From positions 2,242,537 to 2,306,536 of the forward strand of contig CH003364.1 in NCBI GenBank assembly GCA_000149265.1: 64,000 nucleotides of DNA. Reading direction: 5' to 3'. Below, piece after piece: positions 27,001 to 38,000 of this stretch. Source of the stretch: Ciona savignyi (lineage: Eukaryota > Chordata > Ascidiacea > Phlebobranchia > Cionidae). The number at the start of each line of letters is the position of its first letter. The first letter of the stretch is position 1. Both the position numbers and the translations under genes were made by a program. A model generated the notes under the pieces. That model saw only the letters and a program-made list of their open reading frames with translations. It was not told the DNA's origin and did no database searches.

Positions 27001-28273
27001 TTTGGCAGGTTTTTTTTGTTAGCTTACACACTATGCATACAATAATGATGGCTGGTAGAGTACTCTTGCTTGACTAAGGGGAATATAATTGTTGAGTGGC
27101 AAACAGGTGATGTTGTTAATGTTATGTAAGTACTGTATTGCCAACCTTAGCTCTGTGAAGGCTTTAAACTAGCCAAAATCTAGTCTATTACATAAGACAC
27201 TTAGCAGACATCACTTAAACTGATCGGTTAAATAGTGGGAAGGTTTCAATGTTATACACGACACTGCAATATCTCAGGTAACTTGACCGTCAAATTGGAT
27301 CATTGAACCAGACTTAATCATAGGCCATGATATAAGTGAAACACACCCATCTATGACTTAGTGTCAGATATTTGTTAAGATGTTAACAGTAGGGCTGCGA
27401 ATTAACGGTTAATTTAAAAAACGGTTAACTGATGTAAAAATAATCGGTTAACCGTTAACCGATTTTCTTTAAACTACGATCAGATCGGCACCGTTTTTGG
27501 CAAAAAAAGTTCAGGCAGCCGTAAAGGGCAGCAAAGAAATAACGCGCGTGATTACCGGCATTATCGGGTCTTATTTATGTGTTACTTTATAGTTTTTAAA
27601 CGTCACCTTAAGACACATAGTATAACTTTGATTGTAATGCGTAATATTGAGTTAAAAATCAAACAATCAACGTGTGAATGGAGTTATGTATATTTGAAGA
27701 TTATTAAAACGCAATTACGCCCAATTAAATGTGGGCGGTAAAGTAACGTTAAAAAACGGTTAATTGGTTAAAATTTGACGTGACGGTTAACCGTGGTTAA
27801 CCGTTAATTTTTCGCAGCCCTAGTTAACAGTCAATCTACTACATTTTTACTGTGTGTATCTCTTGATGTACTAATGGAAGACTTAAGCCTTGTTATCCCG
27901 GAGCATAACCATTGGCAGACAAAAATCCAGACCACAAACAATTCATTGAGCATCCATAAAACTAGCCAAGCCTACGCCTGTAGCAAAATATCTATACAAT
28001 CTTTCATACCATTTACCACTTATAATGTTAAAAATCAATTTTGTTTATATTTTTTTTGGATTTATGTGCATCCTAATATACATCATCACGGAACAATATA
28101 AACTATAAGCAAATATCGATAACTAGTTACGAGCACAAAACATTATAATATCGAACTACACACATTTTTTAAGTAGTGTATGGTGAAAAAGCAAAAATAA
28201 ATTGGATTATTGGCTTGAAGGTCATAAATTATAAACCAAAATAATCATTTTTTATGTATGTATGTATATACAC
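24021..28273. other. Intergenic region, SHMT promoter side to TSG101 3' side
   Basis: No supportable gene in 4.2 kb. It contains one intact hAT-type MITE (27390-27822) and a diverged SINE-like stretch near 27190-27300 (TATACACGACACTGCAATAT). The rest is AT-rich unique sequence. The SHMT promoter should lie just above 24020 but has no clear elements. Confidence 0.5.
27390..27822. mobile_element. hAT-type MITE, 433 bp
   Basis: The termini TAGGGCTGCGAATTAACGGT and AACCGTTAATTTTTCGCAGCCCTA-type right end are inverted. A perfect 8-bp target duplication, GTTAACAG, flanks it at 27382-27389 and 27823-27830. Several AACGGTTAA/TTAACCGTT motifs fill the subterminal parts. It has no coding capacity. Confidence 0.9.
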
Positions 28274-29536
28274 TTAATATATATTTGCTAATCCAGCAGA
28301 CTTTCGGGCTTTTTGGATCATTGCACGTAGCATGAACTGCTCACGAGATAACGAACGTACGTGCTTAAGAAACGTGTCCACATCTATTACATCTTTTCGA
28401 AGTGCCTCTCCAAGGTAGTATATTGTGTCTTCCAATGCTTGTTCTTCAGCAAATGCTGCCACTACCTGTCTATACACAGGTGTGGTGGCCATAACAACAT
28501 CATCAACATCCAAATCATCCTGTTTTTGTGTTATTTGCTCAATTTCCTTTACAGCTTCTTCATTTTTCTGTTGTAAAATAATTAAATTCGTATCTGCTTG
28601 TTCTGTTTCTTTCTGGAGTCTTTTAATGATAGTGTCCACTTTATCGCTGCCTGTTTTTAATTCAGTTTCAGTCTGCTTAAGCAGTGCCATTTCTGATTCA
28701 GCCTGAGAGATTGTATCTTTTAGTCGGCGCTTCAGTTTGTCGTTGACAGCAGACCGCAGTGATGCTTTGATCATATCTTCATCAATGCTGGAGTCTTTAG
28801 TTTGCATCTGCTGTGTCACATTCGGTTGGTGCGGTTGTGGTGGATAAGGGGAGGAGTTAGCCGATGGGTACCCTGGTTGAGGATAAGCTGGGGGATATGC
28901 CGGAGATGTTGTTACTGGGTATGGGGTATTTTGTGGAGGCACAGGTGGATAAGGCGTCCTTGCATTAGGTTGGTAATTTGTGGTTGGTGGGCCTTGAGCT
29001 GAATATCCTGGAGTAGGATACGGGGTGGTGTTTTGCATGGGGTATGGTGTTGGTCTTGGTGGTGGGGGCCGTGAAGGACCAGTTGGCTTCGCAAAAACAG
29101 GTGGTTGTTCTCCAAACATTACAGATAATACCTGTACAAGGCCTATCAAGTTGTGGCTTCCAGATCGCCACTCATTGAGATATGGCAAATAAACACGTCC
29201 ATTTGCATCTACATGCTTACCCTGTCGTACCTGCATGTCACTTGTGGGTTTTACAAAACACAGTGGTGGAAGTTGAGGGTGAGCTTCTTGAAGCCAAATT
29301 GCAATTGGAATATTATAGGTTGTTCCTTTATAGTTAACAGGAATAGTCCCATTTAGGCTGATTAGGTTTTTGCTCGATCCATCATTATAAATAAATCGGT
29401 CAACAGTTGGCTTCAGGTCCTTATAATGGTGCATTAAATTGAGTGCATCTTGCTTGGCCTTTTCCATTTGGCTATACTTCCCCTGCATATTTGATTTAAG
29501 GAATTGTCCATACTGTTGGTGTGCCATTCTAGACAT
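28274..29536 (-). CDS. TSG101: TSG101, ESCRT-I subunit, single exon
   Basis: A 420-residue TSG101 (human 390), the ESCRT-I subunit that binds ubiquitinated cargo and PTAP-type late-domain motifs at endosomes. The N-terminal UEV domain (about 10-150) shows LKPTVDRFIYNDGSS, GTIPVNYKGTTYNIPIAIWL, GKHVDANGRVYLPYLNEW and GLVQVLSVMFGEQPPVF. A Pro/Tyr-rich linker (about 150-245) follows, then a coiled coil (about 255-340) and the C-terminal steadiness box ending AMIQKARKSAGLANIY. The whole gene is one open frame with no intron, unlike all complete neighbours. The region matching the vertebrate internal PTAP reads ATTP, so that self-binding motif is absent. Upstream, a TTTTTGTTAACAG acceptor at about 29581 could be a 5' UTR intron or a spliced-leader site. 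Met at 29527 is an alternative start. Confidence 0.96.
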   Translation of the reverse strand: MSRMAHQQYGQFLKSNMQGKYSQMEKAKQDALNLMHHYKDLKPTVDRFIYNDGSSKNLISLNGTIPVNYKGTTYNIPIAIWLQEAHPQLPPLCFVKPTSDMQVRQGKHVDANGRVYLPYLNEWRSGSHNLIGLVQVLSVMFGEQPPVFAKPTGPSRPPPPRPTPYPMQNTTPYPTPGYSAQGPPTTNYQPNARTPYPPVPPQNTPYPVTTSPAYPPAYPQPGYPSANSSPYPPQPHQPNVTQQMQTKDSSIDEDMIKASLRSAVNDKLKRRLKDTISQAESEMALLKQTETELKTGSDKVDTIIKRLQKETEQADTNLIILQQKNEEAVKEIEQITQKQDDLDVDDVVMATTPVYRQVVAAFAEEQALEDTIYYLGEALRKDVIDVDTFLKHVRSLSREQFMLRAMIQKARKSAGLANIY

Positions 29537-31156
29537 AACATGCAGTTATTTACCAGTCTTATTCTTGTAGAGAATATTTTCTGTTAACAAAAACCATATT
29601 AAAAATAAACTGATTAATGAATACCAAGAAGTCCGCAGGCAGCTAATAAGATAATCAGCCACTGGATACACAGTTATGTTCCTGGGCAAAGCACTTACTG
29701 AATATTGCCTTAACCCACTTGATTAAAGCATGAAGTACAAAAACAAAATAAACGTGACAATCAGATAGATTGTGTGAGTGTGGTAATTTTTTTTTACATG
29801 GGATGAAACATTAATATACTATTTTAAACTAATAAGTTAAAAAACCACAAACTGTTATGTTATCTTTGCAGAAATCAGTGTAGGCAGTTTTTAATCAACA
29901 TTATTGGACAACCTATGGTGCAGTTGGTATTGCAGTGTGTTGAATGTAATAGCAAATGTTTACAGTTTTCATTCAACTGGTGAAATCAAGCGTTTGATAA
30001 TTCCTGATGCTCAAGTACCAATCAGCGAGAGTTTTTTTTTGTTATCCTAATAACATTTTACTGGACTCAATACCACTTGGCTCCCTAGTTTACTGTCTGA
30101 TAATATATATTTAAGGTTTAAAACATATATTTCTAAGTAACTAAAAAAATATAAACTGCATTGTGGAAATATTGTGTTCTTTATGATAATCAGTCCTGTT
30201 TTACGTGAAACGAAAAAAACTACCACTACATACAGCTGCTGTAATGATACTATTTTAGAAAAAAAGTAACAACACTAGAAAAAAACAATGCATGGGCTTG
30301 GGCGTACTTTTATCCATTGTTTACCGAAGACATTGTGACAGAATCGTCAGGTTTGATACGGCAAGAATTGCGCCACAATCGTAAAATATATACGTAATAG
30401 TATATCTATGGTGAAATCAGAATTTAAGGGTAAACTATGTAAGAAATAATACATTCATAATATGGTTCAAACGTTAAGCTTGCTGGAAAAGAATCACATT
30501 AAAAAGTCTCTAAAAATTTCCACAGTACCGTTTTTTCCAAAGGTGAAACTTAAAACTTTCCGGACAAAGCGAAATGTCCGAAACACCCAAATTAAATTTA
30601 ATATATTCGCGCTTAAGTGTAATATTATATATATACTGTATATCAATGTAAAGTTTCTACGGGTACCACGAACATTAAACTTATAATACTATGCAACATT
30701 CTCTGTACTTGTTGCCTTACCGTATCACTTTTACGTACCGTATTATGACGTCATTTTTTTGCCGCGAGATGATGGATTTTTTTATATAGAGATTTGAGAA
30801 CAATGTTTTTTTATGTGGACTAAAGATGTATTTTTGATTTCCTTTTGATGTGGACTTCCTGTAGTTTATTAAAATGGGCAGGATTTAATGAACTGCGGTA
30901 TGACATAAGCATAGGCCTAAGCGCATAATGTAAAATAGGCTTGGTAATAGCAAAATCGAGACTACATTGTATTACGGTCGGAAGGCCAACTATAACTATA
31001 CCCAAGCATGTTTTTATACAATTTTTTTTAACAATTCCATGCGTGAAATTCATGACTGGAAACTTACTCTGTAAAAAAACTGATAACCAATTTTAACATT
31101 TTAAATAAGAACCTTATTTATTAATGGGTTTGTGTCTGTTTATTAAGTCCAATAAG

Positions 31157-31425
31157 AATAGGATAGAATATTCATGTTTATTTCCGTGAATGGGAAAAGG
31201 CAATTGCCAGATCACCTCCGCCCACCGTCGCGTTAACAGAGCTATTGTAGTGTGTTGTGTAATCGAGACATTCTTTTAATTTGGTAGAACCCATTAATCC
31301 ACTATGTTTAGCCAAAGTGCGATGCCCAAGGACACAACCGACTAGCTAGCAACCAGTTTGGGACCTGCAACCTTTCGATTGAAAGGCCACACACTTAACC
31401 GGCGGGACTCAGTCGATGAAAGCAA
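31157..31425 (-). repeat. SINE copy
   Basis: Reverse-strand copy with TATTCATGTTTATTTCCGTG, TTGGTAGAACCCATTAATCC, GGACACAACCGACTAGCTAG and the tRNA-like head. A shortened 3' part lacks the usual GGGGGTTAACACA. Confidence 0.8.
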
Positions 31426-31659
31426 CGGTGGCCTGCAGATAAGGATGTCCTAACTTTAAAAGCATTGCAAATATAACAAAAATACAATCAAAACTTTCCC
31501 CAAAAAATTATTGAGCTCAGTAACCTTGTGTTGTCCCGTTTAGTCTGATAAAACATGATTATTTTGTACTATAGTATGATCAATATTATTATCATTTAAA
31601 ACATGTGGCAATTGATCCGACAGCCTCTTTGTAAGCACCTGGTGTTCTTGTTGACATCT

Positions 31660-31935
31660 AGGATATTTGTATTTGATGGAAAAACCAAGGGGGTTAACAC
31701 ATGGGCAATTGGCAGATTACCTTGGCGCCTACTGTCGGGTTACCGGAGCTATTGCAGTGTGTTGTGTAGAATTCATGTTCCTTCAATTTAGTAGAACCCA
31801 ATATTCCGCCGAGTTTAGACAATGTTCTTTTAGTGCCCTTACCCAAGGAAACAACACGACTAGCTAATGACCGGTTTCGAGCCTGCAAACCTTCTGCTGA
31901 AAAGCAACGCAGTACCCCACTAGACTAATCCGTCA
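31660..31935 (-). repeat. SINE copy with intact tRNA-like head
   Basis: Reverse-strand copy. Read from the other strand the head gives GATTAGTCTAGTGGGGTACT (A-box-like) followed by a B-box-like GGCTCGAAACCGG, then the GCTAGTCG core. It is one of the best copies for defining the promoter. Confidence 0.8.
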
Positions 31936-32056
31936 GACATATGCTTTTAATTGTTTCTTTCAATTTCATTTGTAGCTCAAAGTTTATTCTTCATACTGCA
32001 AACAAAATACCAAATTAACTGTCTATTTGGATTTATGCAATCTCAGTTGATAAGTT

Positions 32057-35000
32057 ATGCCACGAAGCAAGAAAGAACGAAATAATGTGTTAGATATGGT
32101 AAGATTTACCTTTTTTTATCCAGATTACTGTTTTAACACTCCTGCAATAGTTCAGTACGAGTGTAAAAGACAATATACGGTACCTTATTTGGTGATCTGA
32201 TCTTTCTATTCTTAAACATTTTATGTTTAAACTAAGCAAGAAGGTATCCCTAACAGAATATCGATATATATACCAACTTGAAATTCTTTCAAATAAGGTT
32301 CGTTTTTTAATCCTAATTTATTCTGAGGTCCATTTGTCCCCACACACCAGTATTGAATTAACAAATTAATCCACAGATGGGATATGGTGGGGGTGGATCA
32401 GATGATGATGGTGATGCCGATTTTGAAGCAGAACTTGCCGCAATGATTGGAGGTGGAGGGCCAAAAAAGCCAGCAAAGAAGCCTGCACCAAAATGTAATT
32501 ACCTTTTTAATAAATGGATTAAATAAGATACTATTTTATATATGAAGCAAACTTTTTTATATTTTTTACCTATTTGTTTACTGGATCCAAGCGACATGAC
32601 TTAACGTAGGACACAAACTTTAAACCTGAAGTTGTTTTTTTTTTCCCACAACATTTCGGCTAAGGGTCCGCCACACTTCCACTTAGCCAACTGGTCAAAG
32701 TAAATTTGATTTGTAATATGTTTCGGCTATAAAATAAAAGCATAAGAAAATTCATCAACCCTTTTGGATCACTGGATCAAGTAAGCACTCCCTGTAGTGC
32801 ATTTACCTGAATGCAACCATACAGAAAAATGGCTAGTGGTTAGAGCAAAGCCTAAAACCTGTGTGCCGTTATTGCCTTGCCAACCTGCTTGCTATGTGAC
32901 TGGATGAAAAGAGTAAGGATTTTATTTGTCTTGACCGAAGTAGGCTTGAAACTGGAGTATCCTGATTATACCCCAACTATGTATTCTATACCGAAAAATT
33001 CATTGTTTATATAAAGCATACTGTACCTAATTATAATGCGGTATGTGTACTAATATGTAACACATGCACTTGACCAAGGGCATATCTGCAACCACCATTG
33101 AATGAGTGAACCATATGTTCGCTGTTTGAACTGACAATAATGAATAATGTGGAAAATTATGTAGTTAACATCGCCTGCATTGCATGTATGTTTTTTGTAA
33201 CTTGTCAGGTGTGATTTACCTCATGTTAGGACCAGCAAATACAAAAAGAGTTAGAAAAAGTACATATTTTAGGCTCATACAATAAAGGCTACAACATCAT
33301 GTGTTTTAAATATATATCTTCAGTGATAGACTGGTCGATAATCGATGCGCAAGTGGCATCCTCCATGAGAGATGTAGATGATGATGACGATGATGTTCTG
33401 TCTCCTGAAGATGAAAGTGACCTGATGGTAGATTGTTGTTTATGTTACATCTAGTTCATAAAACTGGTTAGAAATTTATATACTGGTATTAAAAATAGAA
33501 GTTATATGGTACTGAACTAGGTATGGAAATATTATAAAATCCCATTTTTGTCTCATTGTTAAAAATGAAAAACTGAATTTTTGCAATATCCTTTATACCC
33601 TGGATTAAATTTTGATTAGTCCTCTTAAAGAGTCTGATCCACCATGTTATGTGAACAACTTTGTTAAGTTAAATGCTTTAATGGAGGGGCAATAATTAAC
33701 CTCAAAATTATTAAAACAGATAAATGTGATACACAATATTTTGTGATGTAACAGTACGTTATATACCTGATGCTGTTTTTGGTTTTGTGTATAATTAATT
33801 AATTATCAATAAAAATGTAGCATCAACATTCTTATGATTACAACTGTCTTTATAGTCGGAACTCAACGGTCTAATAGAAGAAGATGAACCTGCTCTATTA
33901 AAGCCTGCTGCTCCAAACAGAAGGGACCGATCTCCAAGTCCTCAGCCACAAAGACCTGGGGATATGGTTGATGAACTGAAGTCAAGGAAAACAATGTATG
34001 AAACAGCGATTAAGAATGCACAAAGCAAAGGGGAATCTGCAAAGGTTAGAATAATGGTGATAAGTTAATGTTAGGTGGACAAGGGTAAGTGTTCTTTCTT
34101 GTAAGGTCAAATTCTAGTTTAATCAGCTATGGTACTAAAAATTAATCAGAGTATTCTCTATTTTTGGATGCACAACTGCAGCTTTTTTTAAATAGCTTAA
34201 TTAAACCCTTGTAACAGTACAGCTTCAGTTGTTCTTTTTTCCATCATGGCACCGTACATAAATATAATTTTTTTGTTTATTAGTTTAATTTTCATTTTAA
34301 ATAGGCATACTTTTTGTTATATAATGCTCTACTGCTGTCAGGTGAGAAGATTACAACGAGGAATAAAGACAATCGACACTTTGCTACGCTCAGCAAAACT
34401 TGGGAAGTCGATTAATGAAGCAGATATTCCCCCTGTTGTTGCCACTGGTCAACCACCCTCGCAAACATCCACTTCACCCCCAGAAATCCCAATTTCAGAG
34501 GTTGATTTACGACCAAAGGAAACTTCGCCGACCCCAACAGTACCCACCAAAATAATGAGATCCAGTTCATCACCCGTCAAAGCGGCCCCAATAGTTGAAA
34601 TATCTCCAGCAACTACAAACGAGGTAAAAATTGACCAGGAGACAGTCAAGCTTCTTGAAGAAAGAAAGGACGAATACAAGTCAGCTGCCATCCAAGCAAA
34701 ACGTGCTGGCGATAAAGAAAAGGCAATCAACTATTTCCATGGCATAAAGGTAATTTTTGGCTGCAAATCATTATACTTTCTAATGTAACCCTTATTGTTT
34801 TATCTAAAGTTTTTTTGTTATTAAAAACCATGTGTCCAAATGAATAAAATGTCTAGATTCAATCGGCTCTTTGCTCTAATGCTCTGACCCATATTCTATG
34901 GAGGTTATGTCACTGAGAAATGCACTTACCAGATTTGCTACAATTCTTCTGATTTAGAAACATGGAACAACTTGTTTTTAATTAAACAAAGCCAAAATAA

Positions 35001-38000
35001 TTACTAAAATATAAATTGTGCATACTTTTCGGCTAAATAACTGTAACCAACTTTGGTTAATCTTTATTGAATTATACTGGCTTTGGTTGTTTAAAGTAGA
35101 ATGAATATCAAAATGGCCTAATTAACATGGCATCTGCTCAGAAGTTAAGGTAACCCGACTGTGAGCCCTTGCTATTTCACTGAATGCCGGGTTTTCCAAC
35201 ATGTAAAGGAGCATTGTAACTCTTTACCTTAATTCTCTCTCTATATTGTTACCCTTGCGATGCAAATGCCATGTCCAAATCAAACTCCTTCTGTATGACT
35301 ATGCTGTAATATTTTATTTACTTATTTTAGCAATGCAACGAACTTATAGATTCAGCCAATGCAGGAAATAAAGTAGATTCTTCAATCATTCCACCTCCAA
35401 TTGCTGTTGCTCCAGGTAATTTAACAAAATATTTGTATAGATAATTGGATTTATGGTAAAAGAATGGTCAAAACTATCCAAAAAAGCTACATTTTGTGGC
35501 AGTGAAGAATGGTGTCCTGATTCAGGATTCTGTCACAACGACCTTCCAGTGGATTAAAATAGTATGTTTCAATTGCAAAAATAAGAAAAACACTACACAT
35601 AATGAAAAAGATCTGGCACATATTAAGACTGCAAATGCAAATTGCACATTTGCCTTTCAACTGCAACCATGATAGCCCAACTGGAACTTAAATACCATTA
35701 GAGTTCAAGAGACATTATTATTAAAATTGAATAACCACCACACAAACAAGTTACATTTTGTAGCAGTGAAAAATGGTTCCCTGATACAGGGTTCTGTCAC
35801 CATGACCTTGTTTCAGTGGATTCAAATATTATGTTTTAATTGCAAAAAAACACTACACATGTGTATACTTTAGGATGTACCCGAAAATTGCAAATTTGCA
35901 AACTTTCAAACTGCAACCATGATATAGCCTAAATGCAACTTAAATACCATCAAAGTTAATTTTGGTTAAAATTGTTGATTTTAGTCAAATTCAAGAGACA
36001 TTATTACAATAACTACCAAACAATATTGTGTTGTAACAAACAGACTTAATTTCAGCAGCCCCGTCGACCACAGTTGAACATCCGACCACATCAGCTGAAC
36101 AATCACCTTCTGTGTCAAATCAAGCTGCAGGTTTGTTTGTTATATAATTTTTAATCCTGGTGATTAATTAAATGATTGCCCGTTTAATTATCAATAGTGA
36201 CATGGCTAGGAAGCACGTTTTATTGATAGGGGACATTTAACATGTCTTCATTAAACTAATTAAAGTTTTTAATAAAAAATTACTTTAGAGCACTGTATTA
36301 ATTAAAAAGACAATGTCACAACTCTGGCATCATGACTGGCACTGGCGCCGAACGTGGGTATGCAGAGTACGCCAGCCTACCCTGGCATTTTGCCAGGGTA
36401 TGCAGCATCACCTGATTTTTACGCGTTTCGATCATTAGATCGTCTACAATACTTGCCTCTTGCCTGTCTGTACTACAATTCAACTACGCAAGACATACAA
36501 GCGTCGCAATGGGAGAACAACGCGTTTTTTTGTGTCTACATAAGTACATACCAGTACACGGTAAAACCCAGTGCTGTGCCGATCAGAATTTTTCACGATC
36601 ATTAAAATCCTTGCCGATCGAATCGCGATCTAAATTGCGTCCAAAAAAACGCTTATTTTCTGACGCGAAAATGCAAACTATGAGAGAGATATATTTTTAC
36701 TTCACAGCTATAAAGCGATTAAACTGTTATTTACACTACTTAACTGCAGAGATTAGGCTTAAGCTAAAGCTTAAAACGTATAAAAATTTATATAGCGTAT
36801 TGCGTATATATTTGGTCGCACCTTTGCTGTGATTATACAGGGGCGATTGCGTCAATGAAACAACAACTAAAGAAACAACTAGGCGTTTTTATAAGGTATT
36901 TAAAGATATATTCCAAGCATAAGTTTTATATTCGGTAGCGAGTGTATTAATAACATTTAGGAAAGCTAATCCATTTCTGTTAACCTAAGTTATTAAGCAA
37001 TCTTCAGCGTAGCATGTAAGTAGGAGGATTGTTTGGATTTGGTCCAACTTGCACCTGGCCGAAATGAGTAGACGCGTGTATCTTTTTGATGACTCGTGCG
37101 AACGCTTAAAGCGCACGCTAATGATAAGAGAAAGTAAACTAATGTTTCTTTAGTATAAACAGTCTGTTATCACATAAATCGAAAATTAAGTTAAAACTTA
37201 TTTTACGCATTTCACACAATTAAAATTTTCAGGATTAAAAATGTGATTTATTGTTGTTTGCATGATTTAGTTTACAGAATGATTAATTAGATGCGTAATG
37301 CCCTGTTCAATCTATGCCTGCCCTAACTTAATTGATTTTAAACTACTTTTTAGGTACGTCTTTAATTGCGGAGATCATTTGATTTCCCAGACGCGCGCAT
37401 ACACCTTTGGAATATAACATTTGTTTCACCAATTATTCCACGCGAGTAACGAAAGTCGAATGGTTTACTTCGGGACGATTAAATTATTTTATAATCGCTC
37501 CTTTGGCTGCAATCCGGACGGTTATAACCTAACCGGAAGCTAAGGATTTTTTATAGGATTGGATGGGCTATAAACATTTATACAAGCTTAATAAAGAGGC
37601 GTACAACAACCACTGGCAACTATAATATCTTATATTCTATAGTGTTAAGAGTTTCTTTAGCAGCCTAAAGAAACTCTTAACACTAGAGCACCTAATACGC
37701 GTAGTGCGTTTCTCCTTACCGAAAGCGCTATCGTGCGAAGACGTCCGAACTATCGTGCGAAGACGTCCGAACATTTTTTAAAGTGAGAGCTCGGAAAACA
37801 ACTTGCTTTTTTATCGCATCGCTTTTTGTGGCAATGAAAGAAACATTACCCTAAATGTCAGTTGTAGTCTAAAGTTAACATTGCAAAACAAGAGAAGGTT
37901 ATACTATTTATTCACTCATTTTAATTTGTTTTTAGTTGGATATTTTATTGCAATCAGCGCGACAAACGCGAGGGCTCCAAATTATTTAATAAAACGTTTA

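Larger units (their letters stand above)
29537..32056. other. Divergent intergenic region between TSG101 and CC2D1
   Basis: This 2.5-kb stretch must hold both promoters. It contains a diverged SINE near 29640-29740 and two reverse-strand SINE copies (31157-31425 and 31660-31935). No TATA or other defined element can be called with confidence. Confidence 0.5.

Noticed and set aside
28361..29356. Several forward-strand frames across the TSG101 gene
   Set aside because: They are antisense shadows of the TSG101 coding sequence.
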